The notes under the pieces are model-generated. The model had not been told where the DNA came from and did not search any database. It saw only the letters and a program-made list of their open reading frames with translations. Below are positions 30,101 to 35,258 of a stretch of DNA of 64,000 nucleotides, in pieces. The stretch covers positions 124,001 through 188,000 of the forward strand of contig JANQEU010000046.1 in assembly GCA_028278225.1 (NCBI GenBank), written 5' to 3'. Origin of the DNA: Cyclobacteriaceae bacterium. GTDB lineage: Bacteria; Bacteroidota; Bacteroidia; Cytophagales; Cyclobacteriaceae. A program made the position numbers and the translations under genes. Position 1 is the first letter of the stretch. Each line of letters opens with the position of its first letter.

Positions 30101-30778
30101 TCGCGCCGGTTCAGCCCAGGGATCATCACAAGCAAAATATTCACTAAATCCCAAACGTAAAACTTCATCTTGCCAGTTTGTCAGATCAATCTTGGCAAAT
30201 TCATATATTCCCTCATTTATGCCCCAGGCAGCCCATAACAATCCCTCATCAATATATAGAAAGGGCGCTAACATCTGGTCAAACTGATTCAATCCGGCAC
30301 GAAAATCTTGTACTTTTGCTATTTCATTTTTCAAATGTTCACTGACCCACCGGTGCTCCTCTTGAATCAAACCTGATTCATATAAAATGTGCCCAATTTG
30401 GTTGGCCATCAAAATTCCCATAATGGCCTCTCCTGCCCCCATTTCCATTGTAGACTCAATGGCTACTTCTTCCAACCCTATTTCAGCCAGCTCCTCTGCC
30501 TCCAGTTCTACACTGATCATCCCCTCTGCTTCCAATTCTGCCTCCGGCACTTCAGAAGCGCCAAATACATCGTCGATCTCAACATTAACAGGATCGCCAG
30601 TATCAGGCTCAAACTCCAGCTCACACTGTGCATATGATCCCTGGATGCTCCATAATCCTAGGAAAAGGGCCGGCAGGCTCCATTGAATCAATTTGGTTAT
30701 CCCTGAGTTGCAGGGAATTTTTAAGAATACGTTTGACTTATAGAATCGTGTTCTTTTTCTATTGGTTCGTTTATTCAT
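18185..30778 (-). CDS. giant 4197-residue LamG/PA14/lectin-like protein with type IX secretion sorting domain
   Basis: One uninterrupted frame. A long signal peptide (about 1-50, ending GSYAQC) is followed by an acidic stretch and a large N-terminal region without known fold. Residues about 700-1250 hold beta-trefoil/ricin-like segments (YLIYDDQSNALTTQ, GRVLGLDYTGQFG). Two PA14-like domains follow (about 1260-1420, with FDLVYTGYIRPSQDDYFEFS; and about 1460-1610, with DFSFRITGDNAANLFVDG). From about 2015 to 4085 I count ten LamG-like repeats of about 200 residues, each starting like LIAHYELDGDASDASGNEHH and ending like LLDDVKIWGNALDADQIKEE. The last 85 residues are a type IX sorting domain (FSLYPNPTENSFTLEFYQES; GIYLVNVRSG). 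It should be exported to the cell surface, probably as adhesin or binding scaffold. Upstream lies a Pho-box-like repeat (30844-30861), plus a weak -7-like TAGCTTTA on the minus strand at 30804-30811. No catalytic motif was recognised. Confidence 0.92.
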   Translation of the reverse strand: MNKRTNRKRTRFYKSNVFLKIPCNSGITKLIQWSLPALFLGLWSIQGSYAQCELEFEPDTGDPVNVEIDDVFGASEVPEAELEAEGMISVELEAEELAEIGLEEVAIESTMEMGAGEAIMGILMANQIGHILYESGLIQEEHRWVSEHLKNEIAKVQDFRAGLNQFDQMLAPFLYIDEGLLWAAWGINEGIYEFAKIDLTNWQDEVLRLGFSEYFACDDPWAEPARLKDSDIQRKAPYIFNNPNLSIEDTDSQDGLATVIFQLPVETTESTLRDYLKSRGIDEYVDVNLTKHGFSVDRALDLMRNVPAYALSKVEGPSGKPFIISDNGKERTLGPDNGLSVLRENNISRVAILPDQDLGGLKVGIENTWYLKDNIKASAMVHYCTLEKVDPSHSTKVPVWHFKPHDFVLVDRNPPARTDFSVSSLRVVLSERRVVDNEVQYQDLATLPYSYKILDLDGDKWGDTYAVVVPDIDLSSYTGPLFIRIKTQSNLSEEFPDLEAETMGLVPTDVVLGQGQLIDYVAVDHITEANKGDVTKRAFPVVSGYNKPKDVGEVNEFVYSNLLVSVPRENKVISSIQIRNTTSSEVIFMDLTYSNDHNPLAFFFDAEPNNSGNGVKTAGKNLSLKWPNLADETSDFTDELFVVYDRLNQEENYYFLLEGNIPFVAGDMLQVTVHYEDLSSQTRQTIYLTDGGLLDNDFYHITSDGAYLIYDDQSNALTTQATKPAEEGNWLFERWSEYGGIYAITNEATGRVLGLDYTGQFGTHAFVPGEERFFWQLIPNEKETMLLRNVESGEYLSVATGVVSVDALWTELGTVKAKDFAVLGDDTYTIWNRITREEVLAYSGANSDVRYVADATTDAQWETEYIGAMNYTIKNVSQDTYLAPDANSSGSVLQTDPYYLAIDLNDNGLLEIIDPDSDKRLMPPWGYTGEAPATWGSYSDRASLEYDFIPVDHAVDNYNDLSVYGRAWYRMNINDENSGELYLVDPMNEHISDPKGDHAFVIMNESGDVLTALPQDIQHGFSVLFTDREYDNDNQLWIIYHDPGGIALFNIGRGQYLAKHVDDTDPTVWGISPCDIVPLNIEFNHEAPVTVINSQDYAIFDLADDGFIYPYEQQQSPVINSIEKVAKSAIEAQNSPYDIQDFKWKVTYIGAEQCVMEYNGNQPFSAMLMQDNGNNAIILEDKQNISDLKTAQWKLTPRVGLHHKIESVTHPDMYLYSAPSSNQITLSAPVQNEVQSDGHVQWLFLAMDENSTVSDLEYRDGMNVSGARRGLAYSYDNGTVSGYTGMTGVSDNELFALPQFVTNRSTTPSFDLVYTGYIRPSQDDYFEFSLAHNNVLPNYSSYALYVDGLKVLYGEPGNDYKEDLGLKGNMEHPIRLEITVAEGVTPNDLNLTWITEDNTTTAEILREPIQGELDGNAIDFVSNIGSSRTAISYTYDKVQSFQSLLPGPGNTEWSDLVPDSVKVEPGSDLSGQPSLAQIYRGMIYTPYWDPAPSVYDFSFRITGDNAANLFVDGILVAEHDGQGTTSATVTLDNPNIYDYEHISEFRIERSAYSQGATLVVEYQINNSSAWSSLLTSQNDQLSFGSGVYPIKNPVSSDLYFHKGVQIRATDISGITFTNKVYDPVEMGNCSSFDIFYGLDDQYYIAETCTNGSAEFADHDFLSLYNDVVEGRLGADKSPWIIAAAGNKADEKGNTKATYLLKAQHNGSSETVPAILAAHDVSGYGPSRDNTYTGGMNPFMTLETIPMPRGYYTMEQFTDNSWPAKNVFIEAVDTVYDITSGLTYYQHMILDADFASGTYGAALNNQGYWREWEPTDQAKHWYFIADENGYKVYHGIYNSPLFADQEAIWSLTYDRDILNFSAGESDYKIIMSADNEHQLNVMGYQTTPLSDVKLFSQNIDEITTNEEWIIEYHSGMRYTIKSRSSGLYLGHDYYMNYGPQQSNNTIVIDNLPGTFSTTHSSKWVITKRGPDRYALENGNNLARHFLTKISSEFLTLDDQFSGEPSFNRLFKIINTSDFNSLMAHYPLNNDQDIGPYAFETPAGSQSFVPVLGNLPNGQTLALDLDGSNHMPLGIGAEDLDMRHSNFTLGAWVYRTDMSSGETKTVLGTKVWQPRYTYLGVRTQGSAANMLTKYYDGSHHEFASPVANILGNGWYYLTWVYNLNQGSIAHYVNGEPNSSSSFIPLDLDNSELTIGSENGSYYFDGQISNLKIWRNALTDDEVWDNFQEEIQTDRLLAHYDFETDASDLSWYLRHGTENGTAIVADKYFGKVVQFDGTDDYIDIPDFGPKELSEGMTWSSWVKFDRDETGYNEHIVVFSSGAGEEITLSRAGSTNHIKMEVSSGGSVSATLAAYDAIIPGEWIHVATTIDESGNAILYVNGVPHDEVQLSVDMPEVTWTTNYLGRSTGSGDAYFQGQMEGVKVWSKVLDHYEIYSEYQATKGDGLIASYAFDMDATDDSGNENHGTIHGVTFVDDPVRGIVARFDGVDDRIEPPLNPDFHSAEISISTWFKKGSSNTMVLAGCPRGYQLRLQDAGSSYCRAYIEVDDDYIQHNVSHFLYYQEIWHHLAMTYDENDLILYIDGVEVSSTSISGSLPIEYFGTDPAFVIGLWLHPSLSYYYPYEGLLDDMKVWRRGLSAEEILAEYEATLKTGRDDLDLIAAYEFDNYVHDVSGNGHHAELKEINFINDPTRGIVAGYDGVDDFIDFSTSTDFNPCFITASSWFKTDPANPEMHLLHWDGDGFQVILNETASGDISVYLDSDPAAVVSNHLLVSNAFQDDKWHQVAFTYDGLKLILYLDGTEIGQHQTTTPGCVAYSTFGSTPPSSGLHFGKTFDEITRTDYAGLQDDTKIWGRALSADEILADYQASFKKELNLIAHYELDGDASDASGNEHHGTIVNTVTFVEDPVRGSVAQFDLTDYIDLGDDTGLKPANVTISAWFKTGSTSDLALLGFDTKGYALTYQGGIPQFWTYVSEADNLPYSPQIYHQGTYHDDQWHHAVMTYDGQTIALYIDGVEAAPPVANTLHNIFYDVTGELRIGSASGNYYYDGLLDDVKIWGNALDADQIKEEYKATRKKDLLAHYAFNGDVTDGSGHDNHGTIVNNISFVNDPIRGSVASFTGQDGDYIDLPELTPDKELTVSTWVKTDAVKPMTVIGTDLWGYSIRLTLGNDVGGRGCNGNENWNFVSSNGHGFVDGLWHHVVLSFDGTLRIYMDGVSLAELVPPSAGDLYYHNSDLTIGKGGTGANFEGLLDEVKIWATALSAEEIAAEYEATRIEEPEDLIAHYTFDGDVMDNSGHGHDGTVVNNVTFVNDPFRGNVASFTGNDGDYIDIPDLLPDEELTVSVWVRTESTKNMNVVSTNVWGYRIILNTGSTVYGQIVNNGGNNWNGYSAGGHSYVDGRWHQYVLKFDGTIHIYLDGTKIDHVVPPSSGDIHYGRDGFCDLTIGNGNAGINYEGLLDEVKIWRVALSDEEIEAEYEASKMDGLLAHYALDHNAADYSGNGNHGTVMNDVTFTEDPIRGNVASFDGTEDYIDIPNLNPEQEVTISAWFNVDNTGTVLPLVGDWAWGSSIRVMAGANSTLSGRVSNKGSSVDYNGFSFAPPSDIVVDEWYHSVLTFKDNVVSVYLDGILVDQQTSSVQGDIHYSDSDLGIGRDNINNPTYMNGLLDEVKIWSVALSADEIKAEFEATKKEGLIVHYEFDGDATDLSDYGHDGEVNGVTFMSDPVRGQVAYFDGNDDYIKINSSEALNNAAKHYTASAWVKPTLLNNWNSVMFKEGRNYSTYIQSSGYVYHRFHDASSTDSGIQTSAGMVPINKWTHIAVTNDGTTAKAFVNGILQKSGSVSGDLVADISDVLIGKSNENGSSGSMFTGYMDEVKIWTVALTKEEVSAEYQNSNTHPLVAHYPLDTDARDLSVYGNDGTFYNVSFPTDGERGLVASFNGSGQYISLPAQELNLNSSLGTVALWVKYSQDHTGHMFYGSESGGDGWGGENELHISAGSYEGRFFVTGNGLVGSSTIAGNNWHYLAASWDVNGEVRFYVNGSLITALPYASNSFTLNNVYLGRPAENTRYYNGWMDDVKIWHKILTPDEVFAEYQSGNTNARVAVQTEEENLEEEVETDHSFSLYPNPTENSFTLEFYQESMAPVSIRITDLSGRLMLEEVWEFDAAGNKSVRIENLKAKGFTSGIYLVNVRSGSFGINKSIRLILD

Positions 30779-30843
30779 TTTTTTAATTGATTAATAAACA
30801 CATTAAAGCTAAGCCATGGACTTAATGAAAAAAGGTAGACAAG

Positions 30844-30861
30844 CCGGACAAAAGCCGGACA
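30844..30861 (-). promoter_or_regulatory. Pho-box-like direct repeat upstream of the giant gene
   Basis: On the minus strand the site reads TGTCCGG-CTTT-TGTCCGG: two 7-bp direct repeats with a 4-bp spacer, an 11-bp period, 66 nt upstream of the start codon. A third, imperfect TGTC follows at once. The same arrangement occurs at 37725-37742. Spacing and the TGTC core match the known form of PhoB sites (CTGTCAT-N4-CTGTCAC in enterics). That PhoB-type regulation applies here is inference. Confidence 0.6.
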
Positions 30862-31108
30862 TTCAATCCTGTGGCGCGTGAGAAAATTCAGTGAGTATTA
30901 CAGGTTGCCTGGACAAGGTTGCCTGGACATGAAACTTTAAGGTTCTGAGCCGTATGTCGCAAAAATGGTAACGTGATCGTCACCCGACAGAGCCATGCGC
31001 CTTTTAAAGCCTTGTTTGGCAATCGCCAACGTCGACCTTAACGATTACATGACGGCGGTACCATATCCGGATGTTCAACTGGTCTCATTCTGTCAGGCTA
31101 AGACCAGT
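30862..31108. other. intergenic region between the metallophosphatase and giant genes
   Basis: No gene is seen between the end of the 1368-residue protein gene and the Pho-box-like site of the giant gene. The stretch holds a 14-bp direct repeat, aggttgcctggaca, occurring twice back to back at about 30902-30929. No clear terminator for the upstream gene is visible. Confidence 0.4.
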
Positions 31109-34100
31109 TTAGCGTCCTTTGCACCAGGCCCCAACTTTACGGCCCCAGGTTGCAGGTCTCAACCGGTTACCCCTGATATCGCCGTTGAGTCCCCGATACT
31201 GTACTTCCTTGAAGCCCTTATATAAGCCATAAGAGAAATCCGCTATCACTACCCCTACTGTTGTTGCCATTACCGCTATACCACTAATAAGGACCGTTTC
31301 TAAGTCAGTTTGGTTATACTGGGGCTGGCCTATGTCTATTTCATTATCCTTCCAGTTCTGGTCAACTACACGTCCGTCTTTATACAAATCGAAATTATCT
31401 TGCGTATTTCCTTTCGTATCAATAAACTTAAAGGTTAAGTGGTTGTCAACCTCATAAATCTTCATTGAACCATATTCTTCACGTCCCCGCTTTTGAACAA
31501 CATTATCAGGAAGATTGCCTTGATTGAGGCTTTGAAGAACGGGATTCCCCCCTGTTCCGCAGATAACATAGGTCAATGTTTGATCAAGCCCTGAGTTGTC
31601 TTGTGTTGTTACCTCCAGACGTTCATAATTATGTATGTCTCCCGACAGAACAATCGAGGCCCCCCAATCCTTAAAAGGCAACCTGTAATCAGTATAGCTC
31701 ACACCATCCTTAGGAGAGCTAGTATACGGTGGGATGTGCATATAAACAATTTTAAACTTGGCCGTTGAGGAGGTAAGAGCAGCCTGCAACCATCTATATT
31801 GCTCATTGGTATTAACATTACTGAGATTAGCGGGGTCCGCAGGATCTGCATTAAATAGGGCGAAAAATTCAATATTCCCTTTCACATAGCTGTAATACCT
31901 GCCTTGCGCGTCAGCCGGATTGGCAGCATCCGCGTCGTACAGAGCTTCAGTGGGCATAAAATTCAACCACTCCTCTACACCATTAGAAGGTTGCACCGGA
32001 TTGTTGCTGTCGTCCGTACGAAGATTAAAATCGTGATTACCCATTACCGAGAAGAACTGGTTTCTTCCAGTAGGACTAGAGCTTCCATAAGCTCCGGAAT
32101 AGGGGTATAAATATTCATGATAGTACTGACCTACATTATCATCAATTTTAGCGCCCGGATTTGGCGGCCACATTTCAAGCCATGTTCCACCGTTCTCTAC
32201 CAAATTAGACTCGTCTGTCATCCCGTGGATCTGTGTGTCTGCATAATTGTCGTCTCCCAGTCCTACGATGAAAAGAGGGTTGGCAGCTTTAACCTTTTGG
32301 GCAACATCTTTGGCGTGCGTAGGGTTAGTATCAGGATAGCCGGACCATTCTCCCCAGCCTTCGTCACCGATTATAGCAAACATCATTTCGGGGCTTATCA
32401 CCCGATCAACGAGTCTAATTCCAAGTTCCCGCTGGGATTGGGAGGTGTAGTTTCCGGCATTATCTCCACTGGCATTAATAGCCAAATGCGAGGAAGATAT
32501 GGTGTACACGTTTTCATTTTCTTCTGCCAATTCCTGGTAGGCCTGGTTATAGCTATCACTGTTATAACTATTATTACCATGAGTCCAGATACCGAAACCC
32601 AACTCAGACAGATAAATGTTTGTGTCAGTGTACTTACTTTTTAAAGATGTAATCAAGTCTTTCATTTTACTCTTAAAAGTAGAGGCATCAGTGGAACCGA
32701 TTATATCACTCATCCCCCCCAGCCAGATAATGCCTTTTAATTCCGCCTTTGAGTAAGTTCCAAGCGCAGCATCTAAACGATCGGTAGTTTGTGTAAAAAT
32801 ATTATCACCACTAGTCGCATAATTTTCACTCCACGTTTCAACGGTACTTTCGCTTTTTGCATTCACAACCAGTCCCACCGCATTTCCATCGGTATTCCTG
32901 TTGTATTTTGCCAGATTTAAGGCGAAGGTATAGCCCGGTCCTAAAAGTTGCGGATCGCTTACATTTCTAATATTTGAGTAACGATTAAAACCGCCTGTAG
33001 ACGTAGACCTGGAGTTCATCGCGACTTCAAACTTATTGCTGCTATTAAGTAAAAAAGCGTGATCTGATTGTAGCAGGTCGCTTGACTCAATAGGCCCTCT
33101 GCCTGCCATTGCCGCATCACCAATCATCAGGTAGACATCCAGGCTCGCCGAGTTCTCCCAATATTTCCTAAAGGGCTCTTCTACTGTGGCGGCTGGTCTG
33201 TAGATAAAAAACTCATCACTTAATTGCGGATCGGCAAGTACGGTTTCACCATCATTTATTGTATAGTATTCGAATTTGAGCACGTCTAAAGATGTCTCTA
33301 CCTTAAGGGCTCCGAACTTCTGAGTGATTAACGTACTCCCGGAAATGGCCAGCTCAGAATCAATGTCAGACTCAAGACTTAATCCGGGATATCCTCCCGT
33401 ACCGCAGGTAACGTACGTCACTCCTTTGTATTCGGTTCTTTCGTATAAATGATGATCCCCGGATATTACTACGTCTACTCCCCAAATGTCAAATGGCCAT
33501 TTTTTTAAGGCCGCCTCCAGATCTTTGGCATCGTCAGTAGCGGTGTTGAATCCGGAAGCCCTGGGTGGCACATGAGTATACAGCACTTTGAATGTAGCTG
33601 TAGATTCCTCCAGGGCTGTTTTTAGCCATTGTAATTGAACTGACGTCTGTTCTTCAATGGCATCAAATCCATGTGTACCGTCAACATCCATATAATACTC
33701 AGCCGGCCAATGTGAAAATGACTCATTAGTTAGTGCTGTGGTATTCAATACAAAAAAATCAATATTTCCCATTGAGAATTTGTAATAAAGATGCTGCCAG
33801 GATTGGTGGCCCGGGTCAGGGAAATAGTCTTTCCAAATACTGGAACAAAATCCATCAGCATCCGCTGTCACACCACTTGGACACCTTATATCCTGGTTCC
33901 CCAGGGTTGGATAAAATTTATTAGCAGAAACATAATCAGTCCAGTCAGAATTGGTAGTTGATGCACTTGCCCCGTAGTATTTATCTACATTATCATAAAT
34001 ACTGTTAGAGCAGCTCTTATTTTGTTTTGTGGCATAATTATCATCACCTAATGAAATGATATAGTCTGGCGACCAGCCTTGCACCATGTCAGCTACATGC

Positions 34101-35215
34101 GACATAGGATTAGCAATGTGTATGCCTTGGATATCTGCTGGCAGTTGTCCACCATGGCAGCCGTAATCTCCTATAATGGCAAAAGTCTGTTCTACAGGTG
34201 CTGACGACAGATTTGCATCTTGACGAAGACAATCCAAAGAGGAGTTGCTTACCTGGCAGCTATAGAGCATTTCAGCTTCAGCATCTGTCATATCATAGTC
34301 ATAAACGGTGAAATCACTTAATCTTCGTACAGGCCTGAAATTATTTTGAGAGGATGGTAAGGAGACGTGGTTAGTAACAGCTGCAGAGGGTTTTCCCAAA
34401 TCCCAGCGTGTGAAAGGAGTCAAATCCTGTCTGCCTCTCATGATCATGCTTCCAGCGAAGCTTGTCCCCATGTAGCCTATTCTGCCAGTACCCGGATTAT
34501 CGGGATCGGGTGGAGTCCCGATAAAAACTTTCGTGTAGTATTCCGCCTGCACCAGAATAATGTGATACCAGCCTGTACCTGCAGAAAAGAGTGCAGGGCC
34601 GTAAAATCTGGCTTCGTATGATTTGCCAATGGATGCATCATCCTTGAGGTTGACACCTATCTTGTTTCCTTTGCCCCATGTAGCGTTGTCATCCCCTGTT
34701 CCGGAATTATTCACGTAATTGGTCAGGAATAATTGCTTATTATCGGTGCTTAGTCCGAATCCCAGCTTTTTCGCTAAACCGGTATCCCCGGAACCGGAAA
34801 AAATATATCTCCTATCGGTGTCATCCACATTTATGTATACCCAACAGGATATGGTGAACTGATTTAATTGTGTTCCGTCCGTGCCGCTACCAAAAAAACC
34901 AATGTCGTAGCTTGATGCGGAATTGTCATAGAAACTAAGCGTTTCAGTGGTTGACTCAAAACTAAAAGCGCGATCAGTATTACCAAAACGGTCTGCAATT
35001 GTGTTGGTAACGCCGGAAGTGCTTGTCAATACGTAATTGCTTCTGGTTCCGGCAGGAACGACAGACCCGGAATATTGTAGAATATTACTTCCGGATTTAT
35101 TACTAAAATCGTCCACAAAGACCTTTACATTGTCTGTATAAGGAAATTGTGCCAACAATGACCCGCTTGTTAAAACAAGCAAGCAGGAAAAAAGGATTTT
35201 CTTAAAATTTTTCAT
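31109..35215 (-). CDS. secreted LamG protein with two purple-acid-phosphatase-like domains around a degenerate SGNH domain
   Basis: The 1368-residue protein has a signal peptide (ILFSCLLVLTSGSLLAQ), then a LamG-like domain (about 30-320; QLNQFTISCWVYINVDDTD). The first metallophosphatase domain (about 345-610) has FAIIGDYGC, SLGDDNY, LGNQD, YTHVPP and SGDHHLYER. A sialate-O-acetylesterase-like SGNH domain (about 690-930; DVYLMIGDAAMAGRG, WLGGMSDI) follows. The second metallophosphatase domain (about 945-1250) has FAIIGDEGWGEW, GLGDDNYAD, VMGNHDF, VYMHIPP and SGDIHNYER. The set GD-x-G, GDxxY, GNHD, H, and HxYER is that of purple-acid-phosphatase-like enzymes, which cleave phosphomonoesters. 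Near the C-terminus is a membrane helix (about 1305-1330; VLISGIAVMATTVGVVIADF) and a basic tail; no type IX sorting domain is seen. The gene starts 43 nt after the GDPD-like gene ends and is probably cotranscribed with it. Confidence 0.88.
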   Translation of the reverse strand: MKNFKKILFSCLLVLTSGSLLAQFPYTDNVKVFVDDFSNKSGSNILQYSGSVVPAGTRSNYVLTSTSGVTNTIADRFGNTDRAFSFESTTETLSFYDNSASSYDIGFFGSGTDGTQLNQFTISCWVYINVDDTDRRYIFSGSGDTGLAKKLGFGLSTDNKQLFLTNYVNNSGTGDDNATWGKGNKIGVNLKDDASIGKSYEARFYGPALFSAGTGWYHIILVQAEYYTKVFIGTPPDPDNPGTGRIGYMGTSFAGSMIMRGRQDLTPFTRWDLGKPSAAVTNHVSLPSSQNNFRPVRRLSDFTVYDYDMTDAEAEMLYSCQVSNSSLDCLRQDANLSSAPVEQTFAIIGDYGCHGGQLPADIQGIHIANPMSHVADMVQGWSPDYIISLGDDNYATKQNKSCSNSIYDNVDKYYGASASTTNSDWTDYVSANKFYPTLGNQDIRCPSGVTADADGFCSSIWKDYFPDPGHQSWQHLYYKFSMGNIDFFVLNTTALTNESFSHWPAEYYMDVDGTHGFDAIEEQTSVQLQWLKTALEESTATFKVLYTHVPPRASGFNTATDDAKDLEAALKKWPFDIWGVDVVISGDHHLYERTEYKGVTYVTCGTGGYPGLSLESDIDSELAISGSTLITQKFGALKVETSLDVLKFEYYTINDGETVLADPQLSDEFFIYRPAATVEEPFRKYWENSASLDVYLMIGDAAMAGRGPIESSDLLQSDHAFLLNSSNKFEVAMNSRSTSTGGFNRYSNIRNVSDPQLLGPGYTFALNLAKYNRNTDGNAVGLVVNAKSESTVETWSENYATSGDNIFTQTTDRLDAALGTYSKAELKGIIWLGGMSDIIGSTDASTFKSKMKDLITSLKSKYTDTNIYLSELGFGIWTHGNNSYNSDSYNQAYQELAEENENVYTISSSHLAINASGDNAGNYTSQSQRELGIRLVDRVISPEMMFAIIGDEGWGEWSGYPDTNPTHAKDVAQKVKAANPLFIVGLGDDNYADTQIHGMTDESNLVENGGTWLEMWPPNPGAKIDDNVGQYYHEYLYPYSGAYGSSSPTGRNQFFSVMGNHDFNLRTDDSNNPVQPSNGVEEWLNFMPTEALYDADAANPADAQGRYYSYVKGNIEFFALFNADPADPANLSNVNTNEQYRWLQAALTSSTAKFKIVYMHIPPYTSSPKDGVSYTDYRLPFKDWGASIVLSGDIHNYERLEVTTQDNSGLDQTLTYVICGTGGNPVLQSLNQGNLPDNVVQKRGREEYGSMKIYEVDNHLTFKFIDTKGNTQDNFDLYKDGRVVDQNWKDNEIDIGQPQYNQTDLETVLISGIAVMATTVGVVIADFSYGLYKGFKEVQYRGLNGDIRGNRLRPATWGRKVGAWCKGR

Positions 35216-35258
35216 TTGATTGAATTTTTATCAGGATTTGACCTTTGAATATTGGACT

